DNA from: Pseudomonas viridiflava
Lineage (GTDB): Bacteria; Pseudomonadota; Gammaproteobacteria; Pseudomonadales; Pseudomonadaceae
NCBI RefSeq assembly: GCF_001642795.1
Contig: NZ_LKEH01000027.1
Span: forward strand, 81,103-131,166
Direction of reading: 5' to 3'
Length of the DNA stretch: 50,064 bases
Shown here in pieces: positions 33,647 to 42,977 of this stretch; the first letter of the stretch is position 1; the number at the start of each line of letters is the position of its first letter. The notes beneath the pieces were generated by a model. It worked only from the letters and a program-made list of their open reading frames with translations, was not told where the DNA came from and ran no database searches. Position numbers and translations under genes: made by a program.

Positions 33647-36600
33647 AGATGTTCTGGAAAAAGCTGTTGTCCGTGCTAGGCAAGACCTGGGTCTGGTCGT
33701 TGTTGCTGGTGGTCGTCCTGAGCGCCCTGGTCTGGCTATTCGGGCCTTTGTTCGCGGTGGCTGAACTCAGGATTCTGGAAGGCGCGACGTCGCGTCTGCT
33801 GGTGGCCATCACGCTGTTGCTTGGCTGGGGGCTGGCAATGGTCTTCGTCGGATGGCGTGCTGGCAAACGCGATGAAAAACAACAGGCCAACGACACAGAA
33901 AGGGAGCGCGTGCTTGAGGGCATCGCGATCGACAAGGAGTCTCGGGAACTGACCCTCCGGTTCAAGGATGCCGTAAGGTTGATCAGCCGTTCGAGTCTTT
34001 ACGACGGGCGCGGCGAGTCCGCCCGTCAGGAGTTGCCCTGGTACCTGATGATAGGCCCGGAAGGCAGCGGCAAGACCAGCTTGCTGGATTTTTCCGGGCT
34101 CGACTTCCCGTTGAACAAGGTGCAGCGCAAGCTCACACGCGATACCAGAAGCACGAGCTGTTGTGACTGGTACCTGACTGATCAGGCGGTGATCATGGAT
34201 ACCGCCGGCCGTTACCTGAGCCAGAAGCGGTCAGAAGTTGACGGCAGCGCGTGGCACACATTGTTGTCATTGTTGCGCGAGAGACGACGCGCGCGTCCGC
34301 TCAGTGGCGTGCTGGTCACTCTGCCAGTCGAGCTGCTGATCGAGGACAAGTCAAGCCAACTGGAATCGGTTGCCGAGACCGTTCGAGCGCGTCTGGACGA
34401 GATCCATCGTCAACTGAGCATTGAGGTTCCCGTCTATCTCGTGCTGACCAAGACGGACGCAGTAGAAGGCTTTGATGAGTTCTTCGATCAGTTGTCCCGC
34501 GAGGAAAGCCGACAGGTACTGGGCTCGACGTTCGGCAAGGGCGAGCGGGGCACCGACATCGATGTTGTCGGCAAGGCATTCGACTCGTTGTTGCAAAGGT
34601 TAAGCAGCCAGGTTATCACGCGACTTCATCAGGAACGCGACATTCAGCGCCGCGGGCGCATGCTTGAATTTCCCGCCCAGTTGGGACGTATCGCCCATAG
34701 TCTGAAGATATTTGTCGAACTGGCTTTTTCGGGAAATCGCTACCAGCGCGCCAGCCATCTGCGCGGTTTTTACCTCACCCGTGCGCCTCACATGGTCGAT
34801 CAGGCCAAGCCTTCGCAAGAGCAGGCGGCGCAGGATCACGACAGCATCGGTCTGCCTTTGCGGCATGTCGGACGCCCGCGGTTTATCCATGATCTGCTGG
34901 CACGGGTCATCTTTCCCGAGTCCAGGCTGGCGATGCTCGACAAGGACGTGCGTCGACAGCTCGATTGGCGACAGCGCGCGGTGTTCGGTGGCGCTGTTCT
35001 CTCGGTCGCTTTAGCAGGCTTGGTCTGGTCAATCGGATTCAACACCAACCACGACCGCCTTGAAACACTTCGTCTTACCGCACAACAATTGGTCAAGCAG
35101 CGCTCGCAGATAGCGCCACAGGATGACGTTCTGACGGTGCTTGATGCTTTGAACACTCATTACCAGGCCACCCGGGTGTTCCCCGATACCGCAGATCTAT
35201 CCTTGTACGAGCGCAACGGCTTGTATCAGGGCCCGGCCGCCAACGAGGCGTTGCTGGCCGGTTACCATGCACAACTGCAGCGCTTGTTGTTACCCCGTCT
35301 TGCAGGATTGCTTGAAGCACAGATGCAAGCGTCCACTTCCGATCGCGACCAGTTGCTGGGCAGCTTGCGCGCCTATCTGATGCTTACCCGCCAGGAGCGA
35401 CGGGACCGTGCCTGGCTGAGGGAGTGGATCGCTGCTGACTGGACGATACGCTATGCCGCTCATGCCCAGGCACAGCGTCAGTTGAATGAACATGTGCAGC
35501 GTTTGCTGGATCTGCCGTTTGACTACCCCGGCAACGCCGAGCTGGTAGCACAGACTCGGCAGGTGTTGCGCAATGAGTCTCTGGCCAATGTGATTTACCG
35601 CGTGCTGCGTGAGAAGGCGCGCACGCTTCCTGAGTACAGCCTGGCTCAGCGAATCGGTCCGCAGCAGATAGCGCTGACAGGCACTGACTATCGTATTCCC
35701 GGCTTTTATACCCGGCATGGTTATCAGCAATATTTTGTGGTTCAGGGCTCGGCAGTGGTCAGCGACATCCTGCGCGACAATTGGGTGCTGGGCGAGAGCG
35801 CAGCGCTTGGTACGGCGGACTTGCGACGGTTGATGGTCGAACTGGAGCAGCTTTATTTCCGCGACTATGCCAATCACTGGTCCGAAGCGGTCGGCAAGAC
35901 GTCGCTGCAGCCCTTTGAAGGGCCGAAGCCGGGGGCGTTGCAGATTGCCGGTCTGAGCGCAGCCAACTCGCCGCTGGTGCAGTTGCTGGTCGAAGTCCGG
36001 GAAAATACCCGCTTTGCGACCGTGGCCGAGAGCGTCGATAAACTGTCAATCCAGGACAAGACAGGTGCTATTGGCAAGGCTGTTTCAACCGTGGGAGGTC
36101 AGGCGCAGCAAGCGCTTGCCGATAGCCTGCCCGACGCTTCGAAGAAGGCGCTGCAACGTCGCTTCGATCCGTTGCATCGGCTACTGGACGAAGAAAATGC
36201 TCCCGGTCCTGATCTGATGTCCGTGTTCAGTGCACTGGATGACGTTCAGCGGCAAATGGCGACATTGGGCCGCTCTGGTCAGCCTGAACTGGCCGCATTC
36301 GAGATGGCACGAGGCCGCATGGGCGGGCAGCGAGACGCGTTGAGCAATCTGCGTAATACGTCGGCATCGCTGCCGCAGCCTGTGGCCGGCTGGTTCAACG
36401 GCCTGGCGGAAGATGCCTGGAGCTATGTCTTGCATCAGTCGTATCAGTACGTCAACCAGCGCTACAAGGACGAGTTGTACAGCTTTTACGGCCAGGCCCT
36501 CGACAAGCGTTATCCGTTTTACGCTCACAGTCACAGCGACGTTGCGATCAGCGATTTCCGCGAGTTCTTCAAATCCCAGGGGCTCGCTGACCGCTTCTTC

Positions 36601-37149
36601 AACAGTTACCTTAAGCCTTTTGTCAGCGGCGAGCCTGGGCACTACCGCTTGCGCAGCATCGATGGCTACAGCCTGCCAATGAGCCGGGCGTATCTTGATC
36701 AGATGTCTGTGGTGCACGCCATACGCAACAGTTTTTTCGCGGGAAGCGCTCAGGAACCCCAGGTGCAGTTCAAGCTGGAGCCTTACACACTGGACCCGAA
36801 TGTCAGCCGCGCCGAGTTTCGTCTGGGCAACCAGTCGATGGAGTATCGTCATGGCCCCATCGTACCCGTGGCTTTCACATGGCCGACCGAGATCGAGAAT
36901 GGCCGGGCCAGTCTGGTCATGGAGCGCATGGCAGATCGCCCGATTGGTATCGAGAAGAACACCGGTCCGTGGTCATTGTTCCGCCTGCTGGATCTGATGC
37001 AGACCGAACCACTCAAGGGACGTGACGTTCTGGTGCTCAAAGCCGATGTCGGCGGGATGCGAGCCAACTATCTGCTGTTGAGCCAGCGTTCTGCAAACCC
37101 CTTCGATATGTCGGCGTTGCGAGGGTTGCGCATGCCTGCACAGCTTTGA
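33643..37149 (+). CDS. tssM: T6SS inner-membrane protein TssM (IcmF)
   Basis: 1168-residue TssM. Two N-terminal transmembrane helices (about 12-60) are followed by a cytoplasmic NTPase-like domain with an intact Walker A GPEGSGKT at 138-145, and a third helix near 450-470. A large periplasmic part reaches TssJ and ends in the IcmF_C / DUF1215 regions. Intact Walker residues suggest an ATP- or GTP-binding form; some TssM proteins lack them. The ATG overlaps the tssL stop, and the stop overlaps the kinase start (TTGA). Confidence 0.95.
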   Translation: MKMFWKKLLSVLGKTWVWSLLLVVVLSALVWLFGPLFAVAELRILEGATSRLLVAITLLLGWGLAMVFVGWRAGKRDEKQQANDTERERVLEGIAIDKESRELTLRFKDAVRLISRSSLYDGRGESARQELPWYLMIGPEGSGKTSLLDFSGLDFPLNKVQRKLTRDTRSTSCCDWYLTDQAVIMDTAGRYLSQKRSEVDGSAWHTLLSLLRERRRARPLSGVLVTLPVELLIEDKSSQLESVAETVRARLDEIHRQLSIEVPVYLVLTKTDAVEGFDEFFDQLSREESRQVLGSTFGKGERGTDIDVVGKAFDSLLQRLSSQVITRLHQERDIQRRGRMLEFPAQLGRIAHSLKIFVELAFSGNRYQRASHLRGFYLTRAPHMVDQAKPSQEQAAQDHDSIGLPLRHVGRPRFIHDLLARVIFPESRLAMLDKDVRRQLDWRQRAVFGGAVLSVALAGLVWSIGFNTNHDRLETLRLTAQQLVKQRSQIAPQDDVLTVLDALNTHYQATRVFPDTADLSLYERNGLYQGPAANEALLAGYHAQLQRLLLPRLAGLLEAQMQASTSDRDQLLGSLRAYLMLTRQERRDRAWLREWIAADWTIRYAAHAQAQRQLNEHVQRLLDLPFDYPGNAELVAQTRQVLRNESLANVIYRVLREKARTLPEYSLAQRIGPQQIALTGTDYRIPGFYTRHGYQQYFVVQGSAVVSDILRDNWVLGESAALGTADLRRLMVELEQLYFRDYANHWSEAVGKTSLQPFEGPKPGALQIAGLSAANSPLVQLLVEVRENTRFATVAESVDKLSIQDKTGAIGKAVSTVGGQAQQALADSLPDASKKALQRRFDPLHRLLDEENAPGPDLMSVFSALDDVQRQMATLGRSGQPELAAFEMARGRMGGQRDALSNLRNTSASLPQPVAGWFNGLAEDAWSYVLHQSYQYVNQRYKDELYSFYGQALDKRYPFYAHSHSDVAISDFREFFKSQGLADRFFNSYLKPFVSGEPGHYRLRSIDGYSLPMSRAYLDQMSVVHAIRNSFFAGSAQEPQVQFKLEPYTLDPNVSRAEFRLGNQSMEYRHGPIVPVAFTWPTEIENGRASLVMERMADRPIGIEKNTGPWSLFRLLDLMQTEPLKGRDVLVLKADVGGMRANYLLLSQRSANPFDMSALRGLRMPAQL

Positions 37150-38054
37150 AACCCCGAGAGGCGCAAGACAGGCTCCCCGATGTGCTCTCACGCCGCTACA
37201 GAATCGAGCGTTTGCTTGGCTCTGGCGGCATGGGAGTCGTCTATCAGGCCCGCGACCTGCTGCATGAACTGATGGGCGAGCCTGATCCATGCATCGCAAT
37301 CAAGGTGCTCAATGATGACCTGGCGACGGCACGGGACGCCGATGCGCTGCTTTACAGCGAGTTTGCCCTGACACGGCGACTTCATCATCCGCACATCGTT
37401 CGTTCTTATGCATTTGGCGTGGACGACGAATGCAGCCGAGCCTTCATGACGCTTGAATTCATGCGCGGTGTGCGCCTTGATCGAGTGCTCAATGAAAATC
37501 CCGGAGGATTGCCCTGGGCGCAGGCGAGGGAAATCGCAACAGCGCTGCTGGACGCCCTGACATATGTTCACCAAAAAGGCGTGCTGCATGGGGATGTGAA
37601 GCCCGAAAACATCATGCTCACCGAGCGGGGCTTGCGACTTTTTGACTTCGGCCTCGGGCAGCCCGTTGACGGCGTGCTCACCGGACTGCCGCAGCTGAAC
37701 CGACAACACTTGCAGCCCTGGACACCTCGTTATGCGGCGCCTGAGGTGCGTGACGGTGGCCCACTCACGACACAAGCCGATGTTTACGCAGTTGCACGAG
37801 TGCTTTACGAAATGGCGGCAGGAAGAAAAGCACTCATGGATGTAAGCGACCTCCAGTCCTGCCCGGTTAGCGGGGCTTCATCGTTGCGAAAACCCGAAGG
37901 TTTGCCGTCCGCCTGCTGGTCTGAACTCCGTGTGGCGCTGATGGCTGATATCCGTGAAAGAACAATAAGCGCCCGCCAGTTACTCGACGTCTATCAGAGC
38001 GCGTCGAATCGGCGGTTTTGGCGATGGGGTCGAGCAATGATTACCCATAAATGA
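37146..38054 (+). CDS. T6SS-associated Ser/Thr protein kinase (Stk1-type)
   Basis: 302-residue eukaryotic-type kinase. The glycine loop is GSGGMGVVYQ (25-34), the ATP lysine is K53 in IAIKVL, the catalytic loop HGDVKPEN has Asp150, DFG is at 167-169 and APE is in YAAPEV. The catalytic loop has HGD in place of HRD, so it is a non-RD kinase. No transmembrane helix or extracellular domain follows. It starts at TTG 37146, overlapping the tssM stop. Position and size match stk1 of HSI-II, but the PP2C phosphatase gene that normally precedes it is missing. The FHA protein is the likely partner or target. Confidence 0.88.
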   Translation: MKPREAQDRLPDVLSRRYRIERLLGSGGMGVVYQARDLLHELMGEPDPCIAIKVLNDDLATARDADALLYSEFALTRRLHHPHIVRSYAFGVDDECSRAFMTLEFMRGVRLDRVLNENPGGLPWAQAREIATALLDALTYVHQKGVLHGDVKPENIMLTERGLRLFDFGLGQPVDGVLTGLPQLNRQHLQPWTPRYAAPEVRDGGPLTTQADVYAVARVLYEMAAGRKALMDVSDLQSCPVSGASSLRKPEGLPSACWSELRVALMADIRERTISARQLLDVYQSASNRRFWRWGRAMITHK

Positions 38055-38112
38055 CCCCCGACGACTAGGGTTAGTCCGTAGATCACACTTCATCCAACCT
38101 CAAGGAGCACGC

Positions 38113-38571
38113 ATGCACCGTCTGGACTGGCTCGTCGACCACATGGAACACAGCGACATGATGGCGCTGTGGCTGCATCGGCAGTTCAACTACGAGTTTG
38201 CGCAGCAATCGCTGGCCGACTGGGAGGAAGAGTTTGCCGAGGGGCAGTACAACAATGAGTGGAAATGTCTCATCGCGATCGAGGACGGGCAGTTGCTGGG
38301 TGGCGCAGCGTTTGCCGATAACGATCTATCTGACCGACCCGAGCTCGGACCTTGGCTAGCGTGCGTGTTCGTCAGGTCGGAAGCTCGGGGCAGGGGACTT
38401 GCAGCCGAGTTGATCGAAAGCATTTGCAGCCATGCCAAACGGAGTGGCGTAGACCGGTTGTACCTGCACACGCACGATCAGCAAGCTTATTACGCCAAGC
38501 GTGGCTGGCATTTGCAGGAACGCTTTGATGCCTGGGGTATGGCGCAGTGGTTGATGTTTCGCGATCTGTAA
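38113..38571 (+). CDS. GNAT-family N-acetyltransferase
   Basis: 152-residue acetyltransferase. The acetyl-CoA motif is VRSEARGRGLAAELIESICS near residues 93-112, and YYAKRGWHLQERF lies near the end. ATG 38113 follows a strong AAGGAGC site. The substrate is unknown. It is separated from the T6SS operon by 58 bases and is probably unrelated to it; it converges with the phosphoesterase gene. Confidence 0.88.
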   Translation: MHRLDWLVDHMEHSDMMALWLHRQFNYEFAQQSLADWEEEFAEGQYNNEWKCLIAIEDGQLLGGAAFADNDLSDRPELGPWLACVFVRSEARGRGLAAELIESICSHAKRSGVDRLYLHTHDQQAYYAKRGWHLQERFDAWGMAQWLMFRDL

Positions 38572-38593
38572 AAGCCGAAGCATCTGAAGTCGC

Positions 38594-39052
38594 CTAATCG
38601 AGTAATCTCACCAGCTGCGGCTCCAGCGAAGGCCCCTGCACATCGAGCAACGCAAGCGTCACCGGCAGTTTGAAACGACGCCGTCCCGCACTGCCGGGGT
38701 TGATGTACAACCGCTCCCCGCGCCATTCAATAAGCGGTTTATGCGAATGCCCGGTGACTACGATCCGCGTGCGCTCATCAAGCAGGGCAGGCACATCGGC
38801 GATGTCGTGTACCAGCAATATCTGCCAGCCGCTTAGTTCGAAAATCAGGTGATCGGCAATCTCGCTCGCCCAGGGCGAATCCACGTCGTTGTTGCCACGC
38901 ACAATGTGCAGCGGGGCGATGGCCTTGAGCTGCTCGACGATCTCTGCGCTGCCAATGTCTCCGGCGTGGATGATCTGCTCGCAGCCTTGGAGCGCGGTGA
39001 CCGCTTCCGGGCGGAGCAAACCGTGAGTATCGGAAATGATGCCGATTTTCAT
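38594..39052 (-). CDS. YfcE/MJ0936-type metallophosphoesterase
   Basis: 152-residue calcineurin-like phosphoesterase. Metal-binding motifs appear in order: SDTHG (7-11), HAGDIGS, VRGNND and VTGHSH, closing with YINPGSAG. Such proteins hydrolyse phosphodiesters with Mn or similar metals. ATG 39052 is preceded by AAGAGG; the longer in-frame start adds 25 non-conserved residues. Confidence 0.9.
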   Translation of the reverse strand: MKIGIISDTHGLLRPEAVTALQGCEQIIHAGDIGSAEIVEQLKAIAPLHIVRGNNDVDSPWASEIADHLIFELSGWQILLVHDIADVPALLDERTRIVVTGHSHKPLIEWRGERLYINPGSAGRRRFKLPVTLALLDVQGPSLEPQLVRLLD

Positions 39053-39213
39053 GAGGGCCTCTTGGCGGGAGCTGAACCATTGGGACAGCTTTAATCGGCA
39101 AGCGTGCCTGTGAGTTGGCACCGTCACGACTTAATGCCGTCATCACAAATGAGCGCTTGCGTGACAATTTTCATAAGCGTACCGTAAGGTTCACTTATGA
39201 AGAGGGTCGCATC

Positions 39214-40053
39214 ATGTTAGCCACTTCGAAAACGCGTCTGCTTCACGAGCCGATCAAGCCTGTCATCGGCACCCGGATTCTCAATACCAAAGAGGAGCTG
39301 CTGAGCGGCGAGCTTGCGGACGAGATTCGCGGTTTGCTGGAGCAGCGGGGCGTGCTGGTTTTTCCGCGAATCGGTTTCAGCGATGCCGAGCAGATCGCGT
39401 TCACCCGCACATTGGGCGCGTTTTCGGCGGAAGCCAGCGACGGTCAGAATGTCACCAAAATTACGCTGGATGCCAAGGTGAACCCGTCGGGTGCCGAGTT
39501 TCTGAAGGGTTCGCTGTATTGGCACATCGACGGCACCAGCAGTGATGTGCCCATCCTGGCCTCGCTTCTGGCCTGCAAGGTGACGGCGACCTGGGGTGGC
39601 AATACCGGGTTTTGCAATACCTATGCGGCGTATGAGGCGTTGTCTGCGGCGGACAAGCTGCGCTATGCAGGCATGCGTGTCGTGCACGCGCCCTGGTCGT
39701 CGCTGTTTTACTACAATCCTGAGCCGAGTCTGGCGACGCTCAAGGTCATGCAGGCCATTGGCGAGAAAGAGCTGCCGCTGGTGTGGACGCATCGCTCAGG
39801 TCGCAAATCGCTGATTCTGGGCTGCACGGCGCAGCAGGTGGCAGGCGTCAGCCGGGCCGAGAGCGCAGGGATTCTGGTCGAACTGCGTGAGTGGGCGACG
39901 GGTGATTCGTTCAGCTACAGCCACGAATGGCAGGTGGGTGATCTGGTGATCTGGGACAACACGGGCACCCTGCATCGTGCCGAGGCGTATGACCCGGAAT
40001 GCGGGCGTTTGATGCATCGCACCAAGCTGCAAGGCGAGGAACCGTTTGAATGA
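39214..40053 (+). CDS. TauD/TfdA-type Fe(II)/2-oxoglutarate dioxygenase
   Basis: 279-residue dioxygenase. The facial triad is visible: H and D in WHIDGTSSD (near residues 100-108) and the distal H in TGTLHRAEAYD, followed by MHRTKL with the 2-oxoglutarate-binding arginine. Family members hydroxylate taurine, sulfonates, 2,4-D or alpha-keto acids; the substrate here is unknown. AAGAGGG precedes ATG 39214. The ORF extends upstream to 39115, but that part lacks homology-like sequence. It appears monocistronic. Confidence 0.87.
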   Translation: MLATSKTRLLHEPIKPVIGTRILNTKEELLSGELADEIRGLLEQRGVLVFPRIGFSDAEQIAFTRTLGAFSAEASDGQNVTKITLDAKVNPSGAEFLKGSLYWHIDGTSSDVPILASLLACKVTATWGGNTGFCNTYAAYEALSAADKLRYAGMRVVHAPWSSLFYYNPEPSLATLKVMQAIGEKELPLVWTHRSGRKSLILGCTAQQVAGVSRAESAGILVELREWATGDSFSYSHEWQVGDLVIWDNTGTLHRAEAYDPECGRLMHRTKLQGEEPFE

Positions 40054-40204
40054 GCCCGACTGTGATGTTGTTCGAAAACAGACTCATGTGTACATTTACG
40101 CATTGACTCACACCATGCGTTCACATGTTCGCGACATTCGGGCGCTTATGCTCGGTCAGTCATTGGTGTAACGAGCCGTTATCAGTCGGCTGGAGGAAAG
40201 ACCC

Positions 40205-40486
40205 ATGTGCGGATCCATGCGCGGTACCAAGGAACCCATCGCAGGTGTGTTCGTATTGCTGTTGCTGGCTGCAGGAGGCTGGGCGGCGCAAGAGCCTTTT
40301 CCCCACTTTGGCAGCGATATCACGCCCGATACGCAGGTGAATGAAAAGGTCCGTACACAGCCGGTTCAGTCACGTCAGCTGCCACCGGACAATCTGCGTC
40401 GTTTCAGTAACGCCGGATCCACGCCTGACTATGTCCATGCCGTTGCCAGCGCCCGCTGTTCGCCGAGTTCTGTCGCTAAGGCCTGA
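40205..40486 (+). CDS. Small exported hypothetical protein
   Basis: 93-residue protein. An N-terminal signal-like helix (IAGVFVLLLLAAGGWAA, about 12-28) is followed by a polar, proline-containing mature part. GGAGGAAAG precedes ATG 40205, a strong ribosome site. No family is recognised. Its last 11 bases overlap the end of the convergent cobM gene. Confidence 0.6.
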   Translation: MCGSMRGTKEPIAGVFVLLLLAAGGWAAQEPFPHFGSDITPDTQVNEKVRTQPVQSRQLPPDNLRRFSNAGSTPDYVHAVASARCSPSSVAKA

Positions 40487-41222
40487 ACAAATGGGCATGA
40501 CCTGCCCGATACAGTGATGATTCGCTGAACGTATCGTTTGCCAGCACGCGTCCTACCAGTATCAACGCGGTGCGCCGGAACCCTTTGGCCTGCACCTTTT
40601 CTTCGATGTCCACCAGCGTGCCCTGTACCCAGTCCTGATCCGGCCAGCTGGCGCGATGCACCACGGCAATCGGGCAGTCCGCGCCATAATGCGGTATGAG
40701 CTCTTCGATGATCCGGTGCAGATTGTTGACCCCCAGATGAATCGCCATGGTGGCCCGATGCTGCGCAAGGCTGGCCAGTTCTTCGCCGGGCGGCATTGAA
40801 GTCTTGTCGGCGTAGCGGGTCAGGATCACGCTTTGCGAGATGTCCGGCAGGGTGAGTTCTGTGCCGAGCAACGCCGCGCAGGCGGCCGTTGCGGTGACGC
40901 CAGGGATGATTTCAAAGGGAATGCCCAGCTCGCGCAAATGACGGATCTGCTCGCCGATGGCGCCATACAGGCTTGGATCACCCGAATGCACGCGTGCCAC
41001 GTCCTGGCCTTGCGCATGGGCGGTCTTGATCAGGTCGATGATCTGTTCCAGGTGCAGCTCGGCGCTGTTGACCACCTGCATAGCCTGATTGCCCTCCAGC
41101 ACCGCGACGGGCACCAGCGAGCCTGCGTAGATGATGACAGGGCAAGTGCGAATCAGGCGCTGGCCCTTGACGGTGATCAGCTCCGGGTCGCCGGGGCCTG
41201 CGCCGATGAAAAAAACGGTCAA
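40476..41222 (-). CDS. cobM: Precorrin-4 C11-methyltransferase CobM
   Basis: 248-residue tetrapyrrole methylase of the aerobic cobalamin pathway. It methylates C11 of precorrin-4 using SAM. Family features are VFFIGAGPGDPELITVKG at the N-terminus, VIIYAGSLVP, VARVHSGDPSLYGAIGEQ and IIPGVTATAACAALL. I start it at TTG 41222 because an AGGAG site lies six to seven bases upstream and the family begins here. An in-frame ATG at 41288 would extend it into the cobE end. It is the last gene of the riboswitch-controlled cbtB-cbtA-cobE-cobM operon. Confidence 0.92.
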   Translation of the reverse strand: MTVFFIGAGPGDPELITVKGQRLIRTCPVIIYAGSLVPVAVLEGNQAMQVVNSAELHLEQIIDLIKTAHAQGQDVARVHSGDPSLYGAIGEQIRHLRELGIPFEIIPGVTATAACAALLGTELTLPDISQSVILTRYADKTSMPPGEELASLAQHRATMAIHLGVNNLHRIIEELIPHYGADCPIAVVHRASWPDQDWVQGTLVDIEEKVQAKGFRRTALILVGRVLANDTFSESSLYRAGHAHLFRP

Positions 41223-41253
41223 GGGAATCTCCTGAAGTGAGTCATTGCCGGAA

Positions 41254-41703
41254 TTATCCGCCGGTTGCGGGGCTGGTTGCCAAGGCAAATGTGGCGTGGG
41301 TGCTTTTCTGGCGTTCGATCACCAGTCCGGCAGAGCCATCACCCAGTTGCGCCGCAAGAGCCAGCGCCGAACCTTCGGCGACGCCGTGGCAGCCGGTGTG
41401 TTGCAGCACATTCGCCGAGCGATGGGTGAGGTGAAGATCCCAGTACACCAGTTGCGCCGCGTTGAAGAACACCAGCGGCACGGCCAGTTGTCGCGCCAGT
41501 GCCAGCAGGCCGGGCTCTTCGCTTTTCAGGTCGATGGAGGCCAGCGCGGTGATGTCGCTCATGTCGAGTCCGTGCGCATTGAGATGGCGCTCCAGCAGTT
41601 CATGCAACTGCAGGGCAGAGCAACCGCGCCGACACCCCAAGCCCGCGACAATGACTGAAGCGGGCAGGGCGTTCGTCTGCTCAGGCCGGGTACGGTTCGG
41701 CAT
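41254..41703 (-). CDS. cobE: Cobalamin biosynthesis protein CobE
   Basis: 149-residue CobE (related to the C-terminal domain of CbiG). VIVAGLGCRRGCSALQLHEL near residue 18 is the family signature; ALASIDLKSEEPGLLALARQ and NVLQHTGCHGVAEGSALAL follow. Its precise role in corrin-ring synthesis is not settled in the aerobic pathway. The start overlaps the end of cbtA by 23 bases. Confidence 0.88.
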   Translation of the reverse strand: MPNRTRPEQTNALPASVIVAGLGCRRGCSALQLHELLERHLNAHGLDMSDITALASIDLKSEEPGLLALARQLAVPLVFFNAAQLVYWDLHLTHRSANVLQHTGCHGVAEGSALALAAQLGDGSAGLVIERQKSTHATFALATSPATGG

Positions 41704-42403
41704 GCTGCAGATCGGCGTTGTTGCGGCGGAACAGCCAGGCGCTGATCAGGCCCAATGCTACCCAGAACACGGCATTGGTCAGCAGCGAAGCGATGATGAA
41801 CTGCGATTCAAGTGCTTCAGGCGCGAGACTCTCATGAACCAGCGGCTGCGGTGCGCCGATCACATGAGGCGCAACCAGAATGGCAACGCCCAGCACTTTG
41901 AGCAGCAGGTTCTGACCGAAGATCAGCAGCGCGAGGCCAGCAGCGGTAGAGGCTGCGGTGCCAATCCACCAGAACTGACGCTGACTGAGTTCGGCGGCTG
42001 CGGTGCCCGGCAGTTCCGGTGGCAGGCCAAGGGTTGGAGCCAGCACGAAGACGGCGAAACCGGCCAGTCCCCATCCGGCGCCCTGAAGCGGGCTGCCCGG
42101 TGCGCGCAAGGTATAGAGCCCGGCAAGCATCAGCGCAAAACCGACCGCGACCACCAGATTGCCACCGGTGGTGGACAGCACGCGCTGCCAGCCGTTTTCC
42201 GGTTCCCAGGCGGCTTCGTCATGTTCGTGACTGTGCTCGGCCGCAACGCCGCCAGCCTGTTCATGCACGTGTTCGGCAGGTGCGTTTTCGTAAGTCTCGG
42301 CCTGTTGGATCAACGGGACGACCCAAAAGCTTTGCAGCAGGGTCAGCAGCAGCGCTGCGAGCAGGCCGGTGAAGCCTGCGGTGTAGGCGATTCGCTTGAA
42401 CAT
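41681..42403 (-). CDS. cbtA: Cobalt transporter subunit CbtA
   Basis: 240-residue membrane protein with about five to six helices. A histidine-rich loop after the first helix (HVHEQAGGVAAEHSHEHDE, about 38-56) is likely to bind cobalt. I start at ATG 42403, where the first helix (IAYTAGFTGLLAALLLTLL) begins directly after. It lies 10 bases after cbtB. CbtAB is a predicted B12-regulated cobalt importer. Confidence 0.92.
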   Translation of the reverse strand: MFKRIAYTAGFTGLLAALLLTLLQSFWVVPLIQQAETYENAPAEHVHEQAGGVAAEHSHEHDEAAWEPENGWQRVLSTTGGNLVVAVGFALMLAGLYTLRAPGSPLQGAGWGLAGFAVFVLAPTLGLPPELPGTAAAELSQRQFWWIGTAASTAAGLALLIFGQNLLLKVLGVAILVAPHVIGAPQPLVHESLAPEALESQFIIASLLTNAVFWVALGLISAWLFRRNNADLQHAEPYPA

Positions 42404-42413
42404 TGTGTTGTCC

Positions 42414-42599
42414 TCAATGACAAGGGAAGGCGGCGCTGTGGCGAGTGTCGTGTGCCGCGTTGTGCACGGCGGCGATGTGCGAGAACCCGGCAAAGTACAC
42501 AAGGCATGCGCCCAGCAGCGCGGCACTGATGGCGGCGGTGAGGCGTTGTGTGCGGGAGGAGCTGGATGTGGCCGAATGGCTGCTGCTGATGGTCGTCAT
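42414..42599 (-). CDS. cbtB: Cobalt transporter subunit CbtB
   Basis: 61-residue protein. A Ser/Thr-rich N-terminus and one transmembrane helix (AAISAALLGACLVYFAGFSH, about 24-43) are followed by the diagnostic histidine-rich tail AAVHNAAHDTRHSAAFPCH. I start at ATG 42599, giving the normal CbtB length. It is the first gene behind the minus-strand cobalamin riboswitch. Confidence 0.9.
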   Translation of the reverse strand: MTTISSSHSATSSSSRTQRLTAAISAALLGACLVYFAGFSHIAAVHNAAHDTRHSAAFPCH

Positions 42600-42713
42600 G
42601 GCGTTCCCTCTGGAGACGTGGGCAAAAGCGGGCCATGCGCACAGATACCCGCTGACGAACGTCAGAGGTTTCAACGGCGCCCGCCCACCGCGGGTGTGTC
42701 ATTTGCAAACGTA

Positions 42714-42905
42714 GCGGGCCGGTCTCCGGGCTCGCGAGGGGGCGTGACAGCACTGTCCGTCCTTCGAAGTCACCTTCCCATGCCTGAGCACAGTGGATCT
42801 GACTTCCTCTCGCTTACCGTTGCGGGGGCAGCACCGGACTTGCTCAGCGATCTGAGCGCACCGGTTTCCCGTTTCACCCCGTGAGGGGCACCCGTAACAA
42901 GGCGC
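42714..42905 (-). ncRNA. Cobalamin riboswitch controlling cbtB-cbtA-cobE-cobM
   Basis: Read on the minus strand it shows the conserved adenosylcobalamin-riboswitch elements in order. These are GGTGAAACGGGAAACCGG-like sequence, the GCCCCCGCAACGGTAA core (complement of about 42814-42829), a CCACTG box (complement of 42791-42796), GGGAAGG, and the closing GCCCGGAGACCGGCC. It lies 115 bases before cbtB. Binding of cobalamin should shut off cobalt import and cobE-cobM expression. Confidence 0.95.
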
Positions 42906-42908
42906 ACA

Positions 42909-42975
42909 GGAGACCACGCGTAGCGGGGGATCGTCAATCTCAGCGATTGACCTGCCAGCGGTCACTGCGTAGCCT
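42909..42975. promoter_or_regulatory. Back-to-back promoters between the two riboswitches
   Basis: The inverted repeat GTCAATC (42933-42939) / GATTGAC (42945-42951) provides a TTGAC -35 element on each strand, pointing outward. On the plus strand TTGACC is followed, 17 bases later, by TAGCCT (42970-42975), just before the riboswitch. On the minus strand TTGACG has a poor -10 (GTCTCC) 17 bases on. The -10 elements are weak matches, so the assignment is tentative. Confidence 0.45.
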
Positions 42976-42977
42976 TG

